Below are positions 22,546-33,900 of a stretch of 64,000 bases of DNA, piece by piece. Below the pieces are notes generated by a model that was not told the DNA's origin, did not search any database, and saw nothing but the letters and a program-made list of their open reading frames with translations. Every line of letters starts with the position of its first letter. The first letter of the stretch is position 1. The stretch spans positions 10,666,938 to 10,730,937 of the forward strand of contig CM026574.1 of NCBI GenBank assembly GCA_015143295.1, written 5' to 3'. This stretch comes from Tetracentron sinense (taxonomy: Eukaryota > Streptophyta > Magnoliopsida > Trochodendrales > Trochodendraceae). Made by a program: the position numbers and the translations under genes.

Positions 22546-24981
22546 ATGTCTGCCGAAATTCCCCTAGAACCCATTAGGGTAGAAGCTGTCAAGGCCCAAA
22601 GTGACGATGAAGCAAGCTGTACTGGTAGTGCCCCATATGGTGCCTACATCGAAAAATCTTCTGCCCTTCGCCAACAGCAATTAGAATACCTGAACCACCT
22701 TAGGAAACGTTTCGATTTCCCTCCTCATGTCCATCTCCACTTCAAAAGGGAGGATGCTCATATAGATAAATGTTCTGATGCCTGTACGGTCGTTTACCTT
22801 GCTCAGCTTGAAGCCGGACTTCGCTTCCCTCTTCCCCATCTCCTAGATGAGGTCCTTTCCACCCTGAAACTCGCCCCGGGTCAAATGCACCCTAGTTTCT
22901 ATAAGTATATGTCCATGATGCTTAAATTCATCGAGGACGGATACCCAATAGAAGCCAGACATCTCTTCTATTTCTGTCATGCCGTCAAATGTCAAGGCAC
23001 TGATGATGATCTCTACAACTACTTCTCTTAGAATAAGAAACCTCTGTACCCCGACCTTGTCACTGGTATACCTGACAAAGAAAGAGGGTGGAAGGCGACT
23101 CCTTTCGTTGTCTCTGAGAGCTGGAAATCAGAGATCTCTACTGTACCCAACGTCTTCCAAACAAAACCAGGTAATCGAGTTTCGTTGTCCGTTGTCCACT
23201 AGATGACCAGCTTCCGTAGTCCCGTGTCCGCTGTATGCTATCTCTTCTTTCTCCGCTGTTTTATTCCCTGTTGTCTAATACTTTCTTTTCTGTTTCTTGC
23301 AGTTGAAGTAAAGAAAATTCCTTTCAAAAAGCTCACACCGGATGAAGAAGGCGTACTTACCAATATCAAGAGAGTGCGCGGGGGTGAATACACCAAGTGG
23401 AAGCCTCGCGCTCCTGACACTTGGGGATTCGACAGCGTGCCGACTCCAACCCCTCCTGTACCTCAAGAGCAACAAGGCACCTCCTCTTCTCTTCCTGCTA
23501 TCGAACTAACTCTAGAAGAAGAAGAAGAAGAAGAAATGGCAAGTACCAATCCTCCTCCTCTTTACCGAAAACCAAGGACTATCCATCCTTCAATAACACT
23601 ACCTCCCCTGCTCCCTCCACCGAAGAAAACCCATCCCACAACGGGAGCTGTGACTTTCGAGCCGAAACGAAGGAAGATCCACTCCCAGGCCGAGCTAGAG
23701 GCCAGAAAGAAGAGAAAAGAAGAAGCACGCCTTGAGAAAGGCAAGGCGGCTATAAGTCTCCCTTCTCCTCCTCCAACCCTTATGGATGCTAACACCACAA
23801 CGGAGTCCCAGGTAGTCAGCACAAGCCCTGCTGCTACTCCAACTGAAGCTGCTCCTGCCGATTCCGGCGCTGCCATCGTTGCACTTGTTGCAACAACGGA
23901 GACTGCTACCCCAACTCTACCGCCCTTTGGCATGCCACTGTCAGATGCTGCGGATTGGTCTCCTAACTTCTCCCTATTTGGAAGGCCTACCATAAATGAC
24001 TCAGCTATGGCGTCGAAGCATACAGCTCAGGCACTGACTTGTGCCAGAGATTGCCTAAGGACGTTGCTGATACTGCGCAGTTATCTCTGTCCGAGGTGAA
24101 CTATGCTGCATGTCGCGCCCTTGCTTCGGTACAACTTTCTCCCTCATATTTCATGCCTGTTGCTCTTTATACAATACATAGTGATATACTTATATTCTCT
24201 TTTACAGCTGAACGTTCTGGTCACTGAGCTGAATGAATGTAGCAACTACCGCTACAATCATCTCAGAGATTCGATCAACTACTGGCAAGGAAGGGCCGAG
24301 ACATTGGAAAGGACTCTTGCAGAGGACAGGCTGAAGATCGAGTTTGACATGTCACAAGCTTGAGCTGAGGTAGAACGGGTGGAGGAGAAGTTTATCATTG
24401 CCTTCAAAGGGCAAGAAGAGGCTCGAGCAGCGAAAGCGGGAGAAGAGAAGGCCAAGCAGCAAGTCGAGAATGTCGTTCTCCGGATCAGTGAGTTGGAGAT
24501 CATATCCCAGACACTGGGAAGGCAGCTCGAAGAAACGGAGATAGCAAGAGCAGCTCTGGTGGAGGAGCTCGCAGAGGCCAAGGCAGCGGAGGAGACTGTT
24601 GAGAAGGCTGTCACTGCCAAACTCCAAAGTCATTATCAACTGCAATTGGATAGGCTCCTGGAAGAGGACAGGACAGAGACTCAGAAGGAGTTGATGAACA
24701 TGCTTCGTCAACAAGGTCGTCTTAAGGAAGACAACGAGAAGGACGTGACCACCTTCTCCGAGCTCCAGAGCGAAGATGTACTCGAGCTCGACAACGAGCC
24801 CGAGGTCGAAGGTGTCGAGAAGCCTCACCCCTTCGAAGGTCCTGCGTCTCTTTCTACTGCTGAACCGTTGTCCGAGCCAACTATCCCTGATGTGCCTGCT
24901 CCTCTCGATGTACCTGCCTCTGCTGCTTCTTCTCCCGTTGTGCACTCTTCCGCCACTGCTACTGAAGAATGTCTGCCTTGA
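22546..24981 (+). pseudogene. Antisense accessory ORF of the Tat element (gypsy-type transposon domain plus coiled coil), spliced, broken
   Basis: Runs on the plus strand, tail to tail with pol. ATG at 22546 in the context ACCATGT. The N-terminal half (about residues 55-160) resembles the plant 'putative gypsy type transposon' domain: AGLRFPLPHLLDEVL, then LAPGQMHPS. Likely introns: 23171-23302 (GGTAATC...TTGCAG) and about 24129-24207 (GGTACAA...TTACAG). A charged KKRKEEARLEKGK stretch and a long heptad-rich segment (about 24208-24740) predict a coiled coil, followed by an acidic, Pro/Ser/Ala-rich tail ending at TGA 24979-24981. Damage: TAG at 23029, a frameshift near 24040, TGA at 24361. Such antisense ORFs are known in Tat relatives; function is unknown. 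Confidence 0.7.
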
Positions 24982-25690
24982 TACTCTTTTCTTTTTATGG
25001 TTTTTAGATACCTTCTGCAATTCTCTCTCTCTCCCCTATAGTGGGGTTCTTTTGTGTAAACGCATGGATCCAGTAATGGGCATTTATAGAATGAATCTTC
25101 TTCCTCTGTCTTGTCTTCTCTTTTTATTCATATTTCTCTTCTATGTACGTAGTCTACACAGAGTTTCAAGATCTCATATCATATATGCACACAACGAAAT
25201 TACGTAAGTATTCATATGTTAATAAGCCAAAGAGCATATGAAGATATTTTAACACATAACTCCTGCATTCAAGAATCCTTAGACAGAAGCTAGCACACAA
25301 CGTATGACAGCACAGTAGGTACTCCAAACAAACAATTACATTATATTCACAGTGGAAAGAGAAAATTTACTATCATGTAACTCAATGTGAATGCAATCTA
25401 ACAAATAAAATCTCATATAACTCTTGTTCATTGAGATACTTTGCTCAGAGGATGTCATTAGGATAAGCTACTAGGTTTCTCAGATGACATCCTTAGGATA
25501 AGCCACTTGTATCTCGTTGTCAGTACACTATTTGAATGAGAATTTATTTGAGTTTGCAGAACATTCACAATATCACACTCATTAATTGGACACTGCATTG
25601 GCACAAAAAGTCTGAACTACTTCAATTATGCGATGATGCAACCAAACGCAAAGACATAAGCACAAGAACTCGTTTATAAATCATAAAATT
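24982..25690. other. Spacer between the convergent antisense ORF and pol
   Basis: About 700 bp between two 3' ends. AT-rich, with a short repeated phrase GATGTCATTAGGATAAGC / GACATCCTTAGGATAAGCC at 25447-25505. It presumably holds the polyadenylation signals of both transcripts. No coding signal. Confidence 0.6.
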
Positions 25691-27600
25691 CTATTGAAAG
25701 AATTGCCTTAAATTCATAATATTCAAGGATTTTTGGACGGGATTACCTTGTAGATCTTTCAAGTAGCATACACTAGGTCTTCCCAGTCGTTCTACAATAT
25801 ATGGCCCTTCCCAATTAGGTCCTAACTTGCCACTGTTAATCTCTCTTGTATTTTGGAATACTTTTCGAAGAAGAAGATCTCCGACCTGAAGGACTCTCCG
25901 TTGTACTTTCTGGTTGTATGCCTTCCTCAATTGCTGCTGATATCTTCTCATCTGAATGCTGGCATCTTCTCGCTTCTCCTCTAGTAAATCTAGATGAATG
26001 GCCATGAGCTTGGTATTCTTGTCTTTCTCCCCTTCCCTCTTCTTGTTATGCCACGAACGTATGGTGGGCAAACTGATCTCCATAGGGATGACAGCTTCCA
26101 TGTCATAAGCTAAAGAGAAAGGTGTTTCGTTCGTAGGATCCCTCGGCGTTGTTCTATACCCCCACAGCATGTTGTGCAACTCATTGGTCCACTTCCCCTT
26201 CGAATCTTCGAATCTTCTCTTCAATGCATTCAATATATTTTTATTTGCTGCTTCGGCCAAACCATTCCCTTGGGGATAATATGGTGATGAAAAAATATGC
26301 TTGATTTTCAGCTCGCTACAAAATTCTACAATGATACGCCCCGAGAACTGTTTCCCATTGTCAGTGATGATAGATTGCGATATGCCAAACCTGCAGATGA
26401 TATGCTCCCAAATAAACTTCTTCACTTCTTGTTCTCTGATACGAGTAAGGGGAATAGCTTCAATCCAGCGAGAGAAGTAATCAGTCGCTACGAGGAGAAA
26501 GACGAGATTCCCTGGAGCCTTATGAAAAGGTCCCACAATATCAAGTCCCCACCGTGCAAATGGCCAAGGCTGAGATACAGTATTAAGCTCTTGAGCTGGA
26601 GCATGGATCAAACGAGCATACCGTTGACACTGACTGCACCTCTTCACATATTTCTGAGCATCAGCTTGCATGTAAGGCCAGAAGTAACCTTGCCCCAGAG
26701 CTCGGTGAGCTATCGTTCTTTCTCCAGAATGTATACCACAAATGCCTTCATGAAGCTCAGCAAGAATCCTCTCGACATCCACAGGGTGAACACACTTCAG
26801 CAAAGGTCCCCCGAAAGACTTTTTATATAACTCCCCTTGCACCAAGACATAACGTGGTACCTTGAACTGGATACCCCTTGACTCCTTCACATTGATAGGA
26901 AGAACTTCATCTTTCAAGTATGTTGTTAATCCTGTCATCCAACTTAGAACAGCATTAATTAAACATACCTCTCGTTGTGGCTGAAACTCTATAGAGGGGT
27001 ATTCCTTATACTCCATAAGAATAGCTTTGGGCTCGTCAGATTGTAACATGGAAGCAAGGTAAGCCAAAGCATTGGCATGCCTGTTATCATCTCTTCGGAC
27101 ATGCTTGATTTCGACAACGATAAATATTTCACACTGAGAATGAATCAGAGCAGCATATTGTCTCATCCGCTCGTCCTTACATTCATAGACACCATTCACT
27201 TGATTCACCACAAGCTGTGAATCACAGAACACCCTCAACTTTTCAATTTTTAACTCATGTGCACTTTACAATCCAAGCAGCAATGCTTCGTATTCTGCTT
27301 CATTGTTGGAGGCAGTGAACTCAAGACGCGACATCTTCTGCACTTTTATGTTCTTCGGAATAATGAGCATAACGCCAAGCCCTGAGCCATTCGAATTAGA
27401 GGATTCGTCGACGTACAGCACTCAATCAATCCACTCTGTTGTGTTATCTCCATCTTCTGTAGTGTTCTCGTTGTCCACCTCATCTGGTAGTTCATGGAGA
27501 TCCGTCGTTTTTTCATCTTCGACCTCTTCTACAGGAAAATCAGAAAGAAAATTGGCCATTGCTTGCCCCTTCTCTGCAATTCTTGCCTGATACTGAATAT
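25691..27600 (-). pseudogene. Tat pol: second (archaeal-type) RNase H and integrase
   Basis: Minus strand. The second RNase H begins about 27440 (LYVDESSNSNGSGLG), with NNEAEYEALLLGL and CDSQLVVNQVNG; in-frame stops precede it (WID*V) and split it (LLLGL*SAHEL near 27265). From 27238 the frame is open for 515 residues: RNase H end, HHCC zinc finger (HSGERTIAHRALGQGYFWP, CSQCQRYA), then the integrase core with its three acidic residues in LDIVG, ITDNGKQF and GLAEAANKNIL. The C-terminal region (about 25691-26000) carries the usual GP-x-x-LGPNWEGPY-type motif and no chromodomain. Integrase inserts cDNA into the genome; this is the best preserved part of the element. Confidence 0.9.
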
Positions 27601-27604
27601 TGAA

Positions 27605-28186
27605 CTAACTTAATGGCACGGCCCACTTTGACATCCTTCCTACCAACTCAGGTCGTCTTAATACAACTTTCAAGGGATACGTTGTGATGACAAGGATAGT
27701 ATGAGCATGAAAATAAGGACAAAGCTTTTCAGCAAAAAAGACAAGAGTCAGACATACCTTCTCGAGCTTGCTGTAATTGTGCTTTGCCTTGAGAAAAGTC
27801 TTGCTGATAAAATAAATAGGCTTCTCAATGCCATCACAACTCTTGACTAGGACGAAACCAATGGCCTGCTCTGCAACTGAGAGATAGAGGCATAAAAGTT
27901 CACTAGGCTCGGGAATGGATAGAATGGGAGCCGAACCCAAATACGCTTTCAAAGCAACAATAGCTCGAGAACACTCTGACGTCCACCTGAAAACTGAATC
28001 CTTCCTCAGCAGCTCGAAGAGGGGTTTACAATGATCGGATGATTTAGAAATGAACTGATTGAGTGCTGCAATACGCCCTGTTAGCTTCTGGATCTCCTTC
28101 TTCGACTTTGGTTTCGGCATGTCCAATAGAGCACGGATTTGAGCTGGATTAGCTTCAATACCTCGCTGACTCATGAAATAACCCAA
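27605..28186 (-). pseudogene. Tat pol: end of RT connection and first RNase H
   Basis: 193 residues open on the minus strand. It begins in the RT thumb/connection (FMSQRGIEANPAQIRALL, KEIQKLTGRIAALNQFIS) and continues into the first RNase H (ILSIPEPSELLCLYLSVAEQAIGFVLV, KPIYFISKTFLKAKHNYSKLE). It is separated from the upstream RT by a frameshift near 28190-28250. Confidence 0.85.
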
Positions 28187-28189
28187 GAA

Positions 28190-29032
28190 TTTGCCAGAAG
28201 TGACCCCAAATGTGCATTTCTCTGGGTTTAACTTCAGATTAAAAGTTCACAGAATAGAGAAAGGCTCGGTAAGATCCATCACAAGGGTTTTCAGTAATTG
28301 GCTCTTCACAACTATGTCATCAATGTATACTTCTACTGTTTTGCCGAGTACTGGATCAAACATGAGATTCATCAAACGCTGATATGTGGCACCAGCGTTC
28401 TTCAGACCAAAAGGCATAACACAATAACAGAACAAGCCACGCTCTGTAATGAAGGTGGTCTTCTCTTAATCTTCTTCTACCAGAAGGATTTGATTATAGC
28501 CTGAATAACCATCCATAAATGACAGTATCTCGTGGCCAGTAGTAGCATTGATTAGCCTCTCAATTCTTAGCATAGGGAAAAAGTCTTTGGGACAAGCTTT
28601 ATTGACATCGGTGAAGTCAATACAAACTCTCACTTTTCCACTCTTCTTGGGTACAGCCACTATGTTTGCTATTCAGCCAGGATACTGCACTTCTCAAATA
28701 AATCCATACTGAATAAGCTTATCTATCTCTTCGTTCACGGCATCATGATAAGCTGGGGCAAGTCTCCGAGATTTCTACTTTACTGGAGGGGCAGTAAGAT
28801 CAATGTTGAGATGATGACAGATGATATCAGGGTTAATCCCTGTCATATCTTTGTGCGACCAAGAGAAAACATCAAGATTTCTTTTCAGAAAATCCAGCAA
28901 CTCGACCTCCTCTTCTGTTGTCAAACTGGTTCCGATCTGTAACATCTTTGGCTCTTCTTCCGTTCCCAGATTGGCAACTTTCATGAGCTCAACGGGAAGT
29001 CTACACAACGTGGCTTCCGAGCTCTCCTCCAC
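28190..29032 (-). pseudogene. Tat pol: reverse transcriptase, broken
   Basis: Minus strand, in pieces. The leader ends HLNIDLTAPPVK (28775-29032). Then GKVRVCIDFTDVNKACPKDFF and MDGYSGYNQI (28466-28660), then VMPFGLKNAGATYQRLM and the catalytic box as YIDD (28247-28435). Stops visible in frame: two in the segment 28660-28720 (GFI*EVQYPG*IAN) and one at about 28467 (EED*EKTTF). RT copies the element's RNA into DNA; this copy cannot make an intact enzyme. Confidence 0.9.
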
Positions 29033-29400
29033 AACGGACCCGATCTGTAATTACTATTTAGGCACAACGGATGGAGGGAAATCACACTTTTGTGATGCCA
29101 ATTAATCTCCTTGGGCCTGTCTTGCATTAGATACTTCAACACTTGATAAAAGGAAGAGGGAACTGCCTTCATCTCGTGGGTCCACCAGCGACCCAAAATT
29201 ACGTTGTAAGGGGATGGGGCATCCAGAACGAAGAATCTTATCTGTAGGAAAACGGGCCCAACCACAACGGGCAAGATGACATACTGGTTTCATCGAACTG
29301 CCATCAAACCCGAACAGCGGGGTCTGAGCAGAGATGAGAACGGATGGATCTAACTTCATCTGAGTGAAAGCATGAAGATACAAGATATCTGCCCCTCCCC
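28981..29400 (-). pseudogene. Tat protease region with frameshift at the active site
   Basis: The gag frame runs into KRVLVDPG at about 29400, where the retropepsin active site (D-x-G-S type) belongs, and is then thrown out of frame. The expected continuation (ADILYLHAFTQMKLDPS) is found in another frame at 29385-29102, and the C-terminal part (DAPSPYNVILGRWW) in a third frame at 28981-29274. The protease matures Gag-Pol in the particle; this copy has at least two frameshifts. Confidence 0.85.
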
Positions 29401-31499
29401 GGATCTACAAGCACCCTCTTGATGTCGAAATCTCCTATTCTCATGGTGAGAACAAGAGCATCATAATGAGGTCGAATTACCGTTGCCATATCATTGGTGA
29501 AGGTTAGTGCCTGCTCAACACATCTCGCCGAAGTCAGCACTTGGCATACCTCAGCTTCATAAGACATCTTCCTTGTTTTCGCTCTGAAGTCTCTCTCCAC
29601 ATCTTCCTCCGGTGTTCGTACACGACAGATGACGTTGATAGTCCCCATCGATGCTCCTCCTCGACCTCCTTCATTGGTGCTAAGATTATTTGAAGACTCT
29701 TCTGTCCGAGACTGAGGCAATAACTCCCTGGTACGCACTGCATCACCATTATTGGAATCCAAATATTCTCCCAAATACCCCTCTTGGACCAGCCTTTCCA
29801 AATATTCCCTCAAAATGCGACATCGGTTTGTAAGATGACCACGACACTTATGATAATGGCAATACTCATGTGCTCGTGGTCCCGATGTGACATTTTGCAC
29901 AGCTCTAGCAAGCCACTCGAAGTATGCCTGGTCCTCCACTGACTTCATGATGGTCGCTGGGCTGACCGTGAAATTGATGCGATCAGTTCGAGCTGTAAAA
30001 GGACGTCTCTCATTCGCCTGAACACCTCTCTCCCGTTGTGCTTGAGGCTGCTCCTGGCGAGGTTGATAAGCTTGCCTTTCTCGTTGCTGTTGGTGATTTG
30101 GGTCTAGACGTCTCTCCGTCCTACTCTGCTGCTGTTGCTTGTTAGAATTTTCTTCATACGGGTGCCGAACCGACTGATCCTGCTGAGTCACATACACTAC
30201 TTTCTCATTCCTACCTCTGGGTGGCGAGTCCTCAGAAGATGAAGACTCGTACCTTCGTATTTTCTCCTTCCTCTTCGATGAAGACGACCGGCTTGCTCTG
30301 TCCATGACATCCACCCCTCTCATCCTTGGCTTTGGAACAATTGAGACATCGTCTTCATATCTCCCAAACTTGGTGGCCCGAACCATCATTTCGTCCATCT
30401 TGACGAGATAGTCGAGAGCCAGAGACTTATAGAGCTCGGAGTACTTGGGGATAGCGTTCTTGAAAGCAGCTATGCAGCTTCCCTCATCAACCTTGTCGAT
30501 GCTGTGGACTTCATCAGTGAAGCGCGAAATAAAATCTCTCAATGACTCCGCCAACTTCATCCTCATAGCAAAGAGAGAATCTGCACCAGCTTTTTTCTTT
30601 TTATTGATAATAAATTGATCAATAAAAACTGACCTGAGCTCGGAGAAGCTACTGATAGAGCCGGGGGGTAGATTGCCGAACCACCTTGACGCTGCTCCAG
30701 CCAGACTATTTGGGAAGGCCTTGCAATAAAGGTTGTCATCTGGATTACGGACAGCCCTCGCATGCTTGAAATCTAACAAATGCTCTTCTGGATCCATTTT
30801 CCCCGTGTACATGGAGAAGTTCGGAGTCATGAACCTGGACGGGGTATAAGATTCATTGATGGCATCTGTGAATGGAGAGTTCTCGACGTTGTCATTTGCC
30901 GATTGAGCAAAATGGTCGGGAGCTCCTCCTTTCACGCTCTTGACACGAGCACTGATCATGGCCTCCACCTTTTTAGATGTTATCCAGGTCTTCTGAGTGG
31001 TAGCCCCCTCTGTAGCACCTCCTCTGGCTCCTTCTCGGGTTCTCTCTTCGCGTAACTCAGCACGATCAGGAGGATTCCTCTAACCAGCAAGAACCGGGGT
31101 CTGGCCTGCGTCTCCCTCGGCAGGAAGAAGCACGAACCTGGTATCACGAGGCTCTTACACTGGTGGGGAAGAAGAGAAGTCAAGCTGACGTCTCACTGAA
31201 GGCCTCTGCGATGGTCTGTCATCTACTTCAAGCCTTCCATGCTCAAACGCATCAAGCCTTTCCTGCAACATCTGCTGTTGCCTGGTGATTTACTCCAAGA
31301 CTGATTGTTGCCTCTGCAACATCAACAAAATACGGTCCGAGGAAAAAGAATCATCAGATGGACCTGCAACTCTCTCAGGTTGTCCAGATGATTGCCCAAT
31401 CCCTGGAATAAAAGTTTGCATGACAGAGGGTGCGAATGGAGTGGCCTGAGGGGTTTGATTCTCAGGCACGGGCACAGAGGTTTGATCTATCATGATCAC
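29391..31499 (-). pseudogene. Tat gag
   Basis: Starts 50 nt after the 5' LTR at ATG 31497-31499. The N-terminal part, Gln/Pro-rich with QQQMLQERLDAFE, has three in-frame stops (about 31290, 31156, 31081). From 30968 the frame is open to the protease junction. The Retrotrans_gag region covers about 30830-30500 (FSMYTGKMDPEEHLLDFKHA, AASRWFGNLPPGSI). It is followed by an Arg/Ser- and Gln-rich stretch with RRYESSSSED, and a zinc-knuckle-like EYCHYHKCRGHLTNRC near 29850. Gag forms the virus-like particle that packages element RNA. Confidence 0.9.
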
Positions 31500-31530
31500 A
31501 AAGAGCTAAGGGAGATTCGTTTATAACTTT

Positions 31531-31546
31531 CCCACAGACGGCGCCA
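31531..31546 (-). other. Primer binding site of the Tat element
   Basis: The minus strand reads TGGCGCCGTCTGTGGG, four bases inside the 5' LTR. The first nine bases match the 3' end of plant tRNA-Asp (TGGCGCCGT); the rest diverges. This form is common in plant Tat elements. Confidence 0.75.
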
Positions 31547-31764
31547 ATTTTGAAGGGGAAATTTCTAGGAAGGACACGCGTCAGTAACTGCTACTCGAAC
31601 TCTAGTTTACTGGTAGAAGGTAGGAGTTGAAGGGTGTGATACCCTGCCCTGTACTCTGATGCCAAAGTAAGTAGAGGTAGAAGATGATGAATAGTAACAA
31701 GCACAAAAGCAAGTGAGAGAAAAGAACATAAAATTCTCAGTCCCCTGTACTGAATTTCTCGGGG

Positions 31765-31775
31765 GTATTTATAGG
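31765..31775 (-). promoter_or_regulatory. TATA box in the Tat 5' LTR
   Basis: The minus strand reads CCTATAAATAC. It is intact here and mutated in the 3' LTR copy. Confidence 0.65.
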
Positions 31776-32106
31776 TTCAACTCAGAATGCCCATGGATGG
31801 CTATAGGTACCCATACCACGTGTCCAGCACTCATTACCAAATACGTCAAACAGATCTGCCACCTAACGTATCCCACGTGGGCGCCTACTATGAGTTCAGT
31901 CGGTTTGTTTCTGATAGCACACAGAAGTGACTAGCATTAAATACCAAGACAGTGCTTTTCGCCTACTTGTCAGAATGAATCGATCGCCTCCTGATCACTT
32001 CCTCCTACGATTCGGTCTCGTTGTTGACTCGAGCTCGGGTCCGTTGTGTATGCCTTAAAATGCGGGAACGGCCTAGTTATCGGAAGATAACATATTCGCT
32101 GTGTAA

Positions 32107-32170
32107 GACAACGGAAACGTTGTCGAGAGTACGACGGGTACGTTGTGTATCAGACAACAGAAACGTTGTC
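32107..32170. repeat. GAAA-loop hairpins in the Tat 5' LTR
   Basis: GACAACG-GAAA-CGTTGTC at 32107-32124 (perfect) and a copy with one substitution at 32153-32170. They lie about 330-400 bp upstream of the TATA box. Confidence 0.9.
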
Positions 32171-32366
32171 ACAAGCACAATGGACATATTGTTCACAAGA
32201 CTATGAGTACGTTTATGAAGCACACACCAGAAACGTCGTGCAACAGACAATGGAACAACTCTCTCTTCTAAGCACGTGATCCACGTGTCATACTTTGGTG
32301 CACATAATAACACAAGCTAGCTCGTTCTCGAACACTTAATCAATTTTACGAATTTTATCCCTTACA

Positions 32367-32790
32367 GTTAAGATTCACTGAAGAGGCTTACTTGTCTTAT
32401 AGCTTAGGTGTTTTATCGGTCTTTCATCGTTCATCGCTTGTTGCTTTGTCAAGTTCAATAATACCACGTATCTTAGTGGCATCGCCCATTAGTTCTATAC
32501 CCAATTCATAACTAGAAAATTTCTCTCGTCGTTGGCAAATCGGTGTTAAAACTCCGGAAATTAGAACATTTCTAGGGTTCATTCATTCAACCTTTTTTCT
32601 AATTGGTGGGTTCATCAATTTAACCTTGTTTTTATATATTAAAAAATTATTAACTTTAAATTGGTTAAGTATAACCAAGCTTAATGGGGATGAAATGGTC
32701 AAATGTCATTAGTCTATCTTTAATAATGGATCACGTTATTGGAGTTTCGTGCCACATGGCGTGAGGAGCGTGAGACCTGAGAGTGACCCT
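32367..32790. mobile_element. Foldback element copy D, right part
   Basis: Continues from 21017 once the Tat element is removed: GTTAAGATTCAC, an AT-rich centre, then AAATTGGTTAAGTATAACC and a GCCACATGGCGTGAGGAGCG right end near 32750-32775. The outer hairpin is not clear. Confidence 0.4.
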
Positions 32791-33235
32791 TATAGATGAT
32801 CACAGGTCAATTAGTCAGTTACCTTCATTGTTGACTAATGAATTACGTATTAGAAAAATACTAAATATGAGTTAATGCCCTAGCTCTTATAATAATAATA
32901 AATAATAAATAAATGGTGATCATGGCACAAATGATCAAACAGATTAGATTATACTTAAAATTAGAATGAGACAGGATCCACTTGTGCACCACTGTGCATG
33001 TACCCCATTAACCCTAATTTAGTTTAGTATTTGGGGAAAAAAACTTACATCCCAAGCATGTGTTGCATTTTTTTTAATTGTCTAAGAGACTATCTTTAAT
33101 TAAATAATTGAAGATAGTTGACAATATTCTAATACCCTTTCACTTTAGGTGGAGGATCGATAGCTATTAACAATCTTGATTAGATGGAGAATCGAGTAAT
33201 TTTTTTTGATTAGCTGAATTCTCCTCACAATCTTA
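32791..33235. other. Intergenic AT-rich DNA
   Basis: Nothing recognised apart from short A/T runs and an (AAT)n stretch at 32890-32915. Confidence 0.5.
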
Positions 33236-33360
33236 GGGTTCGACTTCTCACTCCCCCTTTCGGGCCAGCCTCAGTTGGGATTTTCCTGGACTTTCCTATG
33301 TGGCAGATTGTGGGCTTTCGTCGTACCCACGAGAATTAGTCCTAACCCGAATGGTTAGGG
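33236..33360 (+). repeat. Second copy of the SINE-like repeat
   Basis: Corresponds to the first ~130 bp of 10585-10858, e.g. TTCTCACTCCCCCTTTC, GATTGTGGGC and GAATTAGTCCTAACCC. The 3' part with the poly(A) tail is missing. Confidence 0.55.
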
Positions 33361-33589
33361 ACAATTTCAAAGTCTCCAAATCGCGTGATCAATGTTATTG
33401 TCATTGTGAATACCAAATAGTGTGGTCAATGTGATTGTCATTGTGAATAGGACTTTGCTATGGAGACAAGACTTGCACCAAATAGGGTTGGGCAAAAGCT
33501 TGTTTTGAGTTTATGCACACACCCCTAAGCATGTATTAGGGCTTCTCCAACCCAGGGGATACCCTAATGAACGCCTCAAGGTTGGGGGT

Positions 33590-33900
33590 GTCAGAAATTA
33601 ATAAACAGGCCTGGCCAACCCATTTAGTAACCGAACTGAGTGATCAAGACAGCCGGCTACAGTAAAACAAGGCAATTTTTTAGGTGTTTTATTAATCGGG
33701 CTAAGCTTGACAGGCCAAGCCCGGTTAGAAGACTAATCTAAGGGGCCACCATATCTAAGCGGCTAAGCCCAACCCTTCCCATATAAGTATCCAAGCCGAG
33801 TCGACCTTAGAGCAGGCTGAGTCGGGCCGAGAATGGGTCGGATCGGGCCACAGATCACAAGCCAGTCGGGCTCATTAACACCCCTACCCAAGGCATGCAT
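33590..33900. repeat. GGGCTAAGCC/CGGGCC-rich dispersed repeat
   Basis: Repeated GGCTAAGCCCAACCC, GGGCCGAGAATGGGTCGGA and AGTCGGGCTCATTAACACCC phrases. The right end, reverse-complemented, is GGGTGTTAATGAGCCCG, the usual end of a family of short plant hAT-like elements. The left end is unresolved. Confidence 0.45.

Larger units (their letters stand above)
21018..32366 (-). mobile_element. Complete Tat-lineage Ty3/gypsy LTR retrotransposon (decayed), 11.3 kb
   Basis: Bounded by TG...CA LTRs of 828 bp (21018-21845, the 3' LTR) and 816 bp (31551-32366, the 5' LTR), with a perfect 5-bp duplication GTTAA. On the minus strand the order is 5' LTR, PBS, gag, protease, RT, RNase H, a second RNase H, integrase, then a convergent antisense ORF, PPT and 3' LTR. 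A second RNase H before integrase and an antisense ORF after pol are hallmarks of the Tat lineage. gag, PR, RT and aRNH all carry stops or frameshifts, so the copy cannot move by itself. The LTRs differ at several dozen positions by eye, mostly transitions, so the insertion is not recent. Confidence 0.95.
31551..32366 (-). repeat. 5' LTR of the Tat element
   Basis: Partner of 21018-21845. TATA at 31765-31775 and hairpins upstream at 32107-32170. CACGTG-type G-box/ABRE-like motifs occur near 32273-32287 and 31817, which could confer stress-responsive transcription (inference). Confidence 0.95.

Noticed and set aside
23562-23993. 143-residue open frame on the minus strand
   Set aside because: It is a shadow of the antisense accessory ORF on the plus strand, whose Pro/Ser/Ala-rich composition keeps the opposite frame open.
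24352-25020. 222-residue open frame on the minus strand
   Set aside because: Opposite the coiled-coil region of the accessory ORF; Leu/Ser-rich composition is expected from the reverse complement of Glu/Lys-rich codons. No recognisable domain.
26297-26830. 177-residue open frame on the plus strand
   Set aside because: Antisense shadow of the integrase core on the minus strand.
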